Assembly (NCBI RefSeq): GCF_021390715.1
Contig: NZ_JAJGWT010000004.1
Location: 306-64,305, forward strand
Source of the DNA: Tenacibaculum piscium
Lineage (GTDB): Bacteria; Bacteroidota; Bacteroidia; Flavobacteriales; Flavobacteriaceae
Length of the DNA stretch: 64,000 bases
Reading direction: 5' to 3'
The translations under genes and the position numbers were made by a program. The stretch's first letter is position 1. Each line of letters begins with the position of its first letter. The notes beneath the pieces are model-generated. The model saw only the letters and a list, made by a program, of their open reading frames with translations. It was not told where the DNA came from and made no database searches. Below, one piece after another: positions 27,486-36,372 of the stretch.

Positions 27486-28400
27486 ATGAATGATTACAGA
27501 TACATTTTAGAGAAATATAACGGAATAAAAAGCCGTTACCATTGCCCAAATTGTAACAAGCCTAATCAATTTACTAGATACATTGATACACAAACTAACG
27601 AACATCTAAACGACAAAGTAGGTGTATGCAGTAGGCTTATAAAATGCGGTTATCATTATAAACCAAAGCAATACTTTCAGGATAATAATATTTCATTTGA
27701 TAAAACTTCTTCTTCAATTCCATTTGTACGAAAGCCACCACCACCAAAACCGAAAACAACTTATTTTAATCCTGAGGTTATGGCAAAGAGTTTGAGTAGT
27801 AAAGCTCCTAACTTTTTTTTAGATTATTTAACTACTCTTTGGAGTGATAAAGAACTGATCTATTTTTTAGCTAAGAAATACAATATCGGAACTTCTACTA
27901 AATGGAACGGTGCAACCACTTTTTGGCAACAGGATATTAACGGAAAAATAAGAAGTGGCAAAGTAATGTTATACAATCCTGAAACAGGCAAACGAGTTAA
28001 GAAGCCGTATAATCATATCGGTTGGGAACACTCAAAAATTGATAACTTTAATTTAGAACAATGTTATTTTGGTGAACATCTACTAAATGAAGAGAAAACG
28101 AAAACAGTAGCAATTGTAGAAAGTGAAAAAACAGCTTTTATTTCAAGCCTTTATATTCCTGAGTATGTATGGCTGGCTTGTGGTTCACTTAATAATTTGA
28201 ATGAAGCAAATACAAAGGTATTAAAGGGGCGTAATGTAGTATTGTTTCCTGATGCTGGTTGTTTTGATTTATGGAATGATAAAATACCTAAACTTGAAAA
28301 AAAAGCAATCTTTGTAACTAATCAATTATTAAAAAATAAAGCCACGGATTACGAAAAAAAGCAAGGTTTTGATATTGCTGATTATTTAGTACGGTTTTAA
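27486..28400 (+). CDS. Zinc-finger/TOPRIM primase-like protein (DUF6371 type)
   Basis: This 304-residue protein has an N-terminal zinc-binding region (CPNCNKPNQF near 21-30, then CSRLIKC) like the CHC2 finger of primases. A C-terminal TOPRIM-like domain has the motifs VAIVESEKTA (acidic Glu) and LFPDAGC. The MNDYRYILEKYNGIKSRY start is typical of the family, so ATG 27486 is preferred over an upstream GTG at 27456. It pairs with the SF3 helicase as a split primase-helicase. The assignment to replication is inferred from domains and position. Confidence 0.8.
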   Translation: MNDYRYILEKYNGIKSRYHCPNCNKPNQFTRYIDTQTNEHLNDKVGVCSRLIKCGYHYKPKQYFQDNNISFDKTSSSIPFVRKPPPPKPKTTYFNPEVMAKSLSSKAPNFFLDYLTTLWSDKELIYFLAKKYNIGTSTKWNGATTFWQQDINGKIRSGKVMLYNPETGKRVKKPYNHIGWEHSKIDNFNLEQCYFGEHLLNEEKTKTVAIVESEKTAFISSLYIPEYVWLACGSLNNLNEANTKVLKGRNVVLFPDAGCFDLWNDKIPKLEKKAIFVTNQLLKNKATDYEKKQGFDIADYLVRF

Positions 28401-28430
28401 TCATTAGTAAATATTTACCAACCTTATAAC

Positions 28431-28460
28431 AGCCCTTTGCTTAATTGCAGAGGGTTTTTT
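28431..28460 (+). terminator. Terminator after the primase-like gene
   Basis: CCCTTTGC pairs with GCAGAGGG (one G-T pair) around TTAATT, then a run of six T. Confidence 0.75.
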
Positions 28461-28480
28461 ATTTCAATGTATTAATATAA

Positions 28481-28557
28481 AATGAGCCGATTAAAAAATA
28501 TAATCGGCTCATTTTTCAACTATATTTGAGCCGATTAATTAAATTATTCGGCTCATG
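28481..28557 (+). promoter_or_regulatory. fic promoter and operator
   Basis: AATGAGCCGATTA (28481-28493) and its exact complement (28501-28513) form a 13-bp inverted repeat. A second inverted repeat, TGAGCCGA (28527-28534) and TCGGCTCA (28548-28555), overlaps the -7 box TATATTTG (28521-28528) and the A of the fic start codon. The gene's own C-terminal winged helix is a likely repressor. A degenerate copy lies at 36373-36431. Confidence 0.7.
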
Positions 28558-29664
28558 AAATATAATTGGCAACAAAAAGATTGGAGAAATTTCTCTTATA
28601 ATATTGATGAATTAGAAGATTATCTTTATAAATTCATCGAAAAAACAGGCAAAATAAAAGGTATAACCAAAGGATTATCAAAAATATCTCATACTCAAAC
28701 TACAATAAATATTTTAGTTTCAGAAGCTATTAAAACTTCCGAAATAGAAGGAGAATTTTTAAGTAGAACAGATGTAATGTCTTCCGTTAGAAATAATCTT
28801 AATATAAATACTTCACATGAAAACGTAAAAGATATTAAAGCTAAAGGTATTGGTGAATTAGTTACAAATGTTCAAAATAACTTTAAAGAAGAACTTACAA
28901 AAGAAACCATCTTTAAATGGCATCAGCAATTATTACAACACGAAAACCTAATTGAAGTTGGAAAATGGAGAACACACCAAGAACCTATGCAAGTAATTTC
29001 AGGAGCTATGGGCAAAACAAAAATACATTTCGAAGCACCTGCTTCTGCAAATGTAAATGACGAAATGAATCATTTTATAAACTGGTTTAATACGACTTCT
29101 CCAAAAGGTGAAAAACCTATAAAAAATGCCGCTATTAGAGCCGCTATTGCTCATTTGTATTTTGAAAGTATTCATCCTTTTGAAGATGGTAATGGACGAA
29201 TCGGAAGAGCTATTGCCGAAAAATCGCTTTTACAAACCTTAGATAGCCCTTTATTAATTAGTCTTTCTACAAGTATTGAAAAAGAAAAAAAAGAATACTA
29301 TAAAGCGTTAGAAAAAGGACAACGAAGTAATGAAATAACACCTTGGTTACATTATTTTATCAATTTAATTTTGAATGCTTTAGATACTTCCGAAGCAATT
29401 ATAGAATTTACGCTAAAAAAGACAACTATTTTTACAACTTATCAATCAAAATTAAATGAAAGACAATTAAAAGTAATACGCAGAATGCTCGATGAAGGTT
29501 TTAATGGTTTTCAAGGAGGTATGACTGCAAGAAAATATATTGGAATTACCAAAACATCTAAAGCAACTGCAACAAGAGATTTACAAAATCTTTTAGAATT
29601 AGGCGTTTTTAAACTATTAGGAAAAGGACGAAATACTTCTTATGAAATAAATTTTGACGTTTAA
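28555..29664 (+). CDS. Fic-family AMP-transferase-type protein with winged helix
   Basis: This 369-residue protein has the Fic motif HPFEDGNGRIGR (about 205-216), whose His attacks ATP to transfer AMP (or a related group) to a target. An N-terminal autoinhibitory helix is present: TSEIEGE fits the (S/T)xxxE(G/N) motif, so it is a self-inhibited class. The C-terminal 65 residues form a winged helix (GMTARKYIGITKTSKATATRDL), fitting autoregulation through the GAGCCGAT operators. No antitoxin gene is next to it. It precedes the type III restriction genes, so it may be part of the defence cargo; its target is unknown. Confidence 0.9.
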   Translation: MKYNWQQKDWRNFSYNIDELEDYLYKFIEKTGKIKGITKGLSKISHTQTTINILVSEAIKTSEIEGEFLSRTDVMSSVRNNLNINTSHENVKDIKAKGIGELVTNVQNNFKEELTKETIFKWHQQLLQHENLIEVGKWRTHQEPMQVISGAMGKTKIHFEAPASANVNDEMNHFINWFNTTSPKGEKPIKNAAIRAAIAHLYFESIHPFEDGNGRIGRAIAEKSLLQTLDSPLLISLSTSIEKEKKEYYKALEKGQRSNEITPWLHYFINLILNALDTSEAIIEFTLKKTTIFTTYQSKLNERQLKVIRRMLDEGFNGFQGGMTARKYIGITKTSKATATRDLQNLLELGVFKLLGKGRNTSYEINFDV

Positions 29665-29724
29665 AAATCTGTTTGAATTTTATGCAAAAAAATATATAAT
29701 AGCAAATCAGTATAGCATCACCAA

Positions 29725-29742
29725 AAGGGGTTGAAACCCCTT
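29725..29742 (+). terminator. Hairpin between fic and mod
   Basis: AAGGGGTT (29725-29732) pairs with AACCCCTT (29735-29742). No U-tract follows, so termination is uncertain. CCCTTGGCATACTATTTT (29738-29755) recurs at 36559-36576. Confidence 0.5.
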
Positions 29743-29772
29743 GGCATACTATTTTAACAATATATTTTTTCG

Positions 29773-29780
29773 TAAATTTG
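29773..29780 (+). promoter_or_regulatory. -7 element of the mod-res operon
   Basis: TAAATTTG, 69 nt before the mod start; no TTG is found at the -33 distance. Confidence 0.45.
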
Positions 29781-29849
29781 CACTTTTTTTACTTGATTAA
29801 AATCATCTTCTAAATTAAAACTTAGGGCAACTACATCAAAAAAAACACC

Positions 29850-31694
29850 ATGAACAAAATCATTCCACAAACCAAAAATATAACCACAGAAAACATCAAT
29901 AAAATTGCCCTACTCTTTCCGCAAGTAATTACCGAAAAAGAAGACAAAAGCGGCAATACTATAAAAGCCATAGATTTTGAGCTATTAAAACAACATTTAT
30001 CTAAAGAAATTGTAGAAGGTTCTGACGAGCGTTACCGCCTAGATTGGCCAGGAAAACGTGCCAGTATTTTAAAAGCAAACACGCCAATAAATAAAACCCT
30101 AAAACCAGACCGTGAAAGTTCTGTAAATTTTAACGAAACCGAAAACGTATATATTGAAGGCGATAATTTTGAGGTTTTAAAAATTTTACAAGAATCTTAC
30201 TTAGGAAAAATAAAAATGATTTACATAGACCCGCCCTACAATACAGGGAAAGATTTTGTGTATAAAGACAATTTTAAAGTTTCTAAAGATGCTTACGAAA
30301 CCGAAATTGGTACAGAAGACGAAGAAGGCGGAAAACTCTTTAAAAATACCGACACAAACGGACGTTTTCACTCCGATTGGCTTTCTATGATGTACGAACG
30401 CTTATTAGTGGCTAGAGATTTATTAACCGATGATGGCGTTATTTTTATGTCTATTGATGACAATGAAGTGCATAATTTACGTAAAATTTCCGATGAAGTT
30501 TTTGGAGAAAATAATTTAATATCACAAATATGTCATAAAGCAAGAGCTTCTGTTTCAAATGATAAAATTATCTCATCAAATCATAATATTATTCTTTTTT
30601 ATGCTAAAAATCAAGAAATCATTTTTTCTGACAGAAAAAAAATTGGATTAAATCCAAAATTAGAGGGTTTTAATTATTTAGATGAAATAGGTAAATACAA
30701 GCTAGTTCCTGTTGATGGCCCTGGTGGAGCTAAAAAAGGTAATCCTCATTATACTTTTGAAGGTGTTACAGGTTATTGGCGTTTTTCTGAAAAAAGAATG
30801 AAAGAAATGTTTGATAAAGGTCTAATAACCAAGACCACTAACAATCTTCAGCAAAAATATTATCTAAAAGATGCTCAAAATTCAAGAAGAACTGCCACAA
30901 CTTGGTGGGATGAAAAATTATATACTTCTACAGCAACAGCAAGATTAAAAAAAACATTAGATACAAACGTTTTTGACACTCCAAAACCAATAGAACTGGT
31001 ACATAAAATGCTAGAAATGTCAAATACAAAAGACTCTATTATCCTAGATTTCTTCTCAGGTTCAGCAACAACTGCCCACGCAACAATGCAATTAAATGCA
31101 GAAGATGGCGGAAACCGTAAATTTATTATGGTTCAAATTCCAGAAGAAACCGATGAAAAATCAGAAGCTTTTAAAGCAGGTTACAAAACCATACCAGAAA
31201 TAGGAAAAGAACGCATCCGCCGTGCTGGAAAAAAGATTTTAGAAGATAATTCGGAGAAATTAAAAGAGCGAGAAACTCCTTTAGATATTGGTTTTAGAGT
31301 TTATAAAACTTCCGAAAGTATTTTAAAAGATGTTGCAAAACATCCGAACGATGTAACGCAAACCAATTTATTTGAAAGTGAAGACAACATCAGAAAAGAT
31401 GCTAGTTCAGAAGATATTTTAACCGCTGTTTTGTTAGATTTTAGCGAAAAACTAGACCATCCAATAGAAAAGCAAGTAATTGCAAATTCCGAAATTTTTA
31501 TAGTAGATACCAACGCCTTAGTTGCTTGTTTTGATACCGCAATAGATATGCAAGTGGTAGATGCGATGGCAAAAATGCAACCTATAAGAGCCGTTTTTAG
31601 AGACGCTTGTTTTATAGATGATAAAGACCTTATAAACACGGTAGAATCTCGATTTAAACAATTAGCACCAAACACTAAAGTACACGTAATATAA
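29850..31694 (+). CDS. mod: Type III restriction-modification system methyltransferase (Mod)
   Basis: This 614-residue N6-adenine methyltransferase both modifies and recognises the target for the type III system. The catalytic DPPYNTGKDF (about 127-136) precedes the SAM-binding FSGSATTAHA (about 402-411), the beta-class order. The region between (about 215-380) is the target-recognition domain. The stop is 5 nt before the res ATG. No simple-repeat tract is seen inside the gene, so no phase variation is indicated. Confidence 0.93.
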   Translation: MNKIIPQTKNITTENINKIALLFPQVITEKEDKSGNTIKAIDFELLKQHLSKEIVEGSDERYRLDWPGKRASILKANTPINKTLKPDRESSVNFNETENVYIEGDNFEVLKILQESYLGKIKMIYIDPPYNTGKDFVYKDNFKVSKDAYETEIGTEDEEGGKLFKNTDTNGRFHSDWLSMMYERLLVARDLLTDDGVIFMSIDDNEVHNLRKISDEVFGENNLISQICHKARASVSNDKIISSNHNIILFYAKNQEIIFSDRKKIGLNPKLEGFNYLDEIGKYKLVPVDGPGGAKKGNPHYTFEGVTGYWRFSEKRMKEMFDKGLITKTTNNLQQKYYLKDAQNSRRTATTWWDEKLYTSTATARLKKTLDTNVFDTPKPIELVHKMLEMSNTKDSIILDFFSGSATTAHATMQLNAEDGGNRKFIMVQIPEETDEKSEAFKAGYKTIPEIGKERIRRAGKKILEDNSEKLKERETPLDIGFRVYKTSESILKDVAKHPNDVTQTNLFESEDNIRKDASSEDILTAVLLDFSEKLDHPIEKQVIANSEIFIVDTNALVACFDTAIDMQVVDAMAKMQPIRAVFRDACFIDDKDLINTVESRFKQLAPNTKVHVI

Positions 31695-31699
31695 AAGCT

Positions 31700-34600
31700 A
31701 TGAAGTTAAAATTTAAAAAACAGCAGTATCAAACCGATGCGGTTAATAATTTGGTGCGTGTATTTAGTGGGCAAACCAAAGGATTTCGTAAAGAAACCAT
31801 AGGAAGAAGAACCGTAAAAGCCGATTTATTACAAAATGAACATAGCGTAGAAGACAGTATATTTTCAAATAAAAAATTTGAAATTACGGAAGAAGCTATT
31901 TTAGAAAACGTAAAAAACTTACAACGTGAGCAACAATTAAAACCTTCAAAAAAATTAGATGGCGGTTATAATTTTACGGTAGAAATGGAAACGGGAACGG
32001 GTAAAACCTACGTTTATACCAAAATGATGCTAGAAATGCACCGACTTTATGGCTGGAGCAAATATATAATTATAGTTCCATCGGTAGCTATTCGAGAAGG
32101 AGTTCGTAAATCATTAGAAATTACGGCAGAGCATTTTCAAGAAGAATTTGGTAAAAAAATACGATTTTCTATTTATGATAACAAAAACAAATCGAATTTA
32201 GTAAACATAAAACAGTTTGGAAATAGTTCGGAAATTGAAGTAATTATTATGAATTTTCAAGCCTTTGGTAGGCGTGGAAAAGAGGCGTTAAAAATATATC
32301 AAAAACTAGATTCTTTACAATCGGAAAGACCTATTGATATAATAAAACGCACCCGCCCTATTTTAATTATTGATGAGCCACAGCGTTTTGGTGATGTTGC
32401 TGAAAAGAAATTAGAAGAATTTAATTCGTTATTTGTTACTCGTTTTTCGGCAACCCATAAAAAAGTAAAAGTAAAAACTGACAAAAAAAACGCTAAAGGA
32501 AAATTTATAAGCATCGAAAAAGAACGGTTTAACAAAGTATATCGTTTAGATGCGGTAGATGCTTTTAATCAGAAATTGGTTAAAAAAATACAAGTAAAAG
32601 GAATTGAAGTTAAAGAAAATACAGGTACAAATTCCTTTTTATTTTTAGATAATATTTTAGTTTCTAAAAACAAATATCCAACGGCAAAAATAGAATTTGA
32701 GGTAAAACAAAAAACGGGCATTAAAAAAATAAGCAAGAATTTTTCTCAAAATGATGATTTATTTTCAGCATCCAACGAATTAGAACAGTATAAAGGCTAT
32801 ATAATTTCAGAAATAAATGCCAAAACCAATACAGTAAGTTTTACCAACGGCGTAACACTTTTTGTAGGACAAGCCAGCGGAAATATTTCGGAAGAACACG
32901 TTAGACGCATACAAATACGAGAAACAGTAATATCGCATATTGAAAAAGAACGAGAATTATTTAAAAAAGGCATTAAAACGCTTTCGTTATTTTTTATTGA
33001 TGAAGTAGCAAAATACAGAGCTTACAACATAAAAGAAAATGGCGAAAAAGGCGAACAAATAAAAGCCGAATACGAGCAAATTTTTGAAGAAGAATATAAA
33101 AAAGCCATTGCACAGAAATCACTTTTTAGCCCAGCATATAATGCTTATTTAGAAAAGCACGAAGCAAAAAAAGTGCATAGCGGTTATTTTTCTATTGATA
33201 AAAAAGGAAAGGCAGTTAATTCAAAAGAAACCAAAGGACAAGGCGGAAGTGATGATATTTCGGCTTATGATTTAATCATGAAAAACAAAGAACGTTTGCT
33301 AAGTTTTGATGAGCCTGTACGTTTTATTTTTTCACATTCGGCATTGCGAGAAGGTTGGGATAATCCTAATATTTTTCAAATTTGTACACTAAAACATAGT
33401 ATTTCTACAACTTCTAAACGTCAGGAAATAGGTCGTGGTTTGCGTATTTGTGTAGATAAGTACGGAAATCGTATGGATTCTGAAATATTAGATGCCGATT
33501 TTTTTGATGTAAATACTTTAACTGTAATTGCTAATGAATCGTATGATACGTTTGCCAAGCAATTACAAAATGAAATTTTAGCCTCTTTATCTGCCAGACC
33601 AACACATTTAGAAGTTTCTGTTTTTAAAGATTTAGAATTAAAAAATAAAGCAGGCGAAACTTTTTCTTTTGATGAAATGACAGCAATGCGTGTAATTATA
33701 GATTTTACACAAAAAAATTATATTGATAAAAATTTTAAAGCAACAGAAACCTTAATTGATGCTATTGATACAAATACGTTTACCACAATTCCTGAACTAG
33801 AAAACTACAAAGAAGAATTAAAAAATATTATTATTGAAATTCATGAAGTAGCTACGTTTAAAGCCAGTGAAAATGCAAAAGCAGGTAATTTACCAAAAGA
33901 ATTAAAAGTAAACGAAAATTTTGCTAAAAAAGAGTTTCAAGCTTTATGGAATAAGATAAAAGTAAGAACATTATACGATGTAGATTTTGATACTGATGAA
34001 CTAATAAAAAAGAGTGTTACTACAATAGATAGTCAATTAAATGTTCGTAAAGTTTCGGTACATATTGCCACAGGAACACAAAAAGAAAACATGAGTTCTG
34101 ATGCTTTAAAAATGAATAATAGTTTTAATAAAACAAAGCAACAATCTTATAAAACGGCAAGTATTTTAGGAAACACAAGGTATGATTTAATTAAAGAAAT
34201 AGCCAAAAATGCACATATCACCAGAAAAACGGCTACCAATATTCTTACGAAAATCAATGCTTCAAGTTTTGAACAGTTTAAGCAAAACCCCGAACATTTT
34301 ATAACGGAAGTTTCACGCTTAATAAACGAAGAGAAAGCAACAACATTAATAAATAATATTACCTATCATAAAACAGATGAAACTTATTCTGATGATATTT
34401 TTACAGTAAATAACTTTAACGGTTCGTTGCAAGAAAATGTATTAGAAGTTCAAAAACACATTTACGATTACGTAAAAACCGATTCGAAAATAGAGCGAAA
34501 ATTTGCAGAAGAACTAGAAAGCGGTCAAGCAATTGTGTATGCTAAATTACCTAGCGGATTTAAAATACCAACTCCCATAGGAACTTACAACCCCGATTGG

Positions 34601-34801
34601 GCAATTGTGTTTGATAATAAAGAGGTTAAACAAGTGTATTTTATAGCAGAAACAAAAGGTTCTATGAGTACTTTGCAATTAAAAGGAGCGGAAAAACTAA
34701 AAATTGAATATGCAAGAAAGCATTTTGAAAAGTTAGGAACAGAAAATATTCAATACGATGTGGTAGCAACTTATGAAGATTTAATGAATAAGATTTTGTA
34801 A
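31700..34801 (+). CDS. res: Type III restriction enzyme helicase-nuclease (Res)
   Basis: This 1033-residue restriction subunit translocates or slides along DNA and cuts beside unmodified sites. SF2 helicase motifs include Walker A METGTGKT (about 96-103), motif II DEPQ (about 223) and the late motif RQEIGRGLRI. The C-terminal PD-(D/E)xK nuclease is visible as GTYNPDWAIVF (about 963), then AETKG (about 983). The gene appears complete and is coupled to mod (5-nt gap). Downstream lies a remnant of a type I hsdR gene. Confidence 0.94.
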   Translation: MKLKFKKQQYQTDAVNNLVRVFSGQTKGFRKETIGRRTVKADLLQNEHSVEDSIFSNKKFEITEEAILENVKNLQREQQLKPSKKLDGGYNFTVEMETGTGKTYVYTKMMLEMHRLYGWSKYIIIVPSVAIREGVRKSLEITAEHFQEEFGKKIRFSIYDNKNKSNLVNIKQFGNSSEIEVIIMNFQAFGRRGKEALKIYQKLDSLQSERPIDIIKRTRPILIIDEPQRFGDVAEKKLEEFNSLFVTRFSATHKKVKVKTDKKNAKGKFISIEKERFNKVYRLDAVDAFNQKLVKKIQVKGIEVKENTGTNSFLFLDNILVSKNKYPTAKIEFEVKQKTGIKKISKNFSQNDDLFSASNELEQYKGYIISEINAKTNTVSFTNGVTLFVGQASGNISEEHVRRIQIRETVISHIEKERELFKKGIKTLSLFFIDEVAKYRAYNIKENGEKGEQIKAEYEQIFEEEYKKAIAQKSLFSPAYNAYLEKHEAKKVHSGYFSIDKKGKAVNSKETKGQGGSDDISAYDLIMKNKERLLSFDEPVRFIFSHSALREGWDNPNIFQICTLKHSISTTSKRQEIGRGLRICVDKYGNRMDSEILDADFFDVNTLTVIANESYDTFAKQLQNEILASLSARPTHLEVSVFKDLELKNKAGETFSFDEMTAMRVIIDFTQKNYIDKNFKATETLIDAIDTNTFTTIPELENYKEELKNIIIEIHEVATFKASENAKAGNLPKELKVNENFAKKEFQALWNKIKVRTLYDVDFDTDELIKKSVTTIDSQLNVRKVSVHIATGTQKENMSSDALKMNNSFNKTKQQSYKTASILGNTRYDLIKEIAKNAHITRKTATNILTKINASSFEQFKQNPEHFITEVSRLINEEKATTLINNITYHKTDETYSDDIFTVNNFNGSLQENVLEVQKHIYDYVKTDSKIERKFAEELESGQAIVYAKLPSGFKIPTPIGTYNPDWAIVFDNKEVKQVYFIAETKGSMSTLQLKGAEKLKIEYARKHFEKLGTENIQYDVVATYEDLMNKIL

Positions 34802-34815
34802 TTAACTCATCATAA

Positions 34816-35925
34816 TTTTCAAAAAAAAATTCCAAAAAACATTTAGTAGTCGATTATATTGGTTTTAAAAAGCAAATGAATTTAGCTTTAAAGAAATACT
34901 CTAAAATTGATGGGCAAAATTTTGAAGATATACAAGCATCCGTAGTAATTGTTAAAGACCAATTAGATTTATTAGCAAAACTATTTCACAAATTTGATGC
35001 CTCTGATTACTTTTCTGGAAACGGATTAAAGCAATTAGAATGTTTAAACAAAGGAGCTGAATTTGTGCAATTAACAAAAAATATCGAAACCCGTTTTATG
35101 AATATTGTAAAGCGTTTAAAAGCTGGTTATGATATTTGTTGCGGTGCAGATGAATTTACAGAAATACAAAAAGATACGATTCATTTTTATTTAGCCATTC
35201 GTTCGATTGTTTTCAAATTAACAAGAGGAAACGCCCCCGACACTGCACAAATGAATGCTAAAGTTAGCGAACTTATTAAAGAAGCATTAAAAAGTGATGG
35301 CGTAGAAGAAATTTTTAAACTAGGCGATGAAACTCAAAATGAAATTGATATTTTTGATGAAGATTATTTAGCTAAAATCGAAAAAATAAAACTTCCGAAT
35401 ACTAAAATAAAATTATTACAGCAATTACTTTTAAAGGCAATTGATGAGCTAAAGAAAACCAATAAAATACAAGGAATAGATTTTTCTAAAAAATTTAAAA
35501 CTATTGTTGATAAATATAACGAGCGTAAAGAATCTGATATTTTACAAAGTAATGTTTTAGAAGATTTTACTGATGATATTATCGAACTTTATCATAATCT
35601 TAGAAAAGAAAAAAATTCTTTTTCAGAAATAGGAATAGATTTTGAAGAAAAAGCATTTTATGATATTTTAAAAGCAATAGCACACAAATACGATTTTGAT
35701 TATCCTGAGGAAAAATTAATCCATTTAGCCAAAGAAGTAAAAAAAGTAGTTGATGACAAAGCTAAATACACCGATTGGAATCAACGAGATGATATTAAAG
35801 CAGAATTAAAAGTTGATTTAATTATTCTTTTAGCAGAAAACGACTACCCTCCTATTACCAAAGATGAAGTATTTAAAGAAATTTTTGAACAAGCAGAAAA
35901 TTTTAAGAAATATCAAATGGCATAA
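34816..35925 (+). pseudogene. 3' remnant of a type I hsdR gene (DUF3387 region)
   Basis: An ATG at 34876 opens 349 residues that match the C-terminal part of DUF3387-type HsdR (near the end TDWNQRDDIKAELKVDL, then DYPPITKDEVFKEIFEQAE). The reading frame continues upstream of that ATG, after a stop at 34813, as KKHLVVDYIGFKKQMNLAL, which is the HsdR sequence just after helicase motif VI. The N-terminal nuclease and most of the helicase are missing, so it is a truncated gene. It is unlike the C-terminus of the intact HsdR at 44576. It may still be translated from 34876; a stand-alone function cannot be excluded. Confidence 0.75.
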
Positions 35926-35995
35926 TTTAACTTCTTACAAAAATTTTGAGGGTTTTTATTTATTAAATTAGGTACTCAAATACGCAATGCTATAT

Positions 35996-36030
35996 ATAAT
36001 CCCGTGCTATTTTTTAGTACGGGATTATTT
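35996..36030 (+). terminator. Terminator after the hsdR remnant
   Basis: ATAATCCCGTGCTA (35996-36009) pairs with TAGTACGGGATTAT (36015-36028), one G-T pair, followed by TTTTGG. Confidence 0.75.
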
Positions 36031-36296
36031 TGGTTTGTCGTAAAAAAAATACACGAAATATTTAAAACTCCTACCAATTAATTTTAATAAGATTTTATAC
36101 TCTATGTAGATAATGTAGTAAATGTAGCCTAAAACAAAAACTTATTTTTAGAGTAAAAGTTTAAATATATTTCAATAATGAAATATTAGTTAATATCTTT
36201 GGTTCAGAAAAAAACACGAAAAAACACGATTTCCTGTAATTTTGTACCTCTATTGTACCTTTTTTTTTGAAACCCCTACAAATACTAACAAAATAC
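36031..36296. other. Right-end non-coding region of the element
   Basis: It contains an ATGTAG iteron unit (36104, 36113, 36122, then AAACAAAAACTTATT) and two TTGTACC sites (36242-36248 and 36253-36259) 38-55 nt from the right core. The rest is AT-rich with no gene. Confidence 0.6.
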
Positions 36297-36324
36297 TTTC
36301 TGTATAGGAAAGTAAGTACACAAA
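36297..36324 (+). other. Right attachment site (attR core)
   Basis: Exact 28-bp copy of 20730-20757, including the mnmE stop codon but no mnmE upstream. It marks the end of the integrase-bearing element. Confidence 0.92.
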
Positions 36325-36372
36325 CCAAAATATTAAAACCTTATCTTAGGTATTAAATAATTTTCAATATAA

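Noticed and set aside
29850..31694. Phase-variable mod gene
   Set aside because: No homopolymer or short tandem repeat long enough for slippage was seen in the coding sequence.
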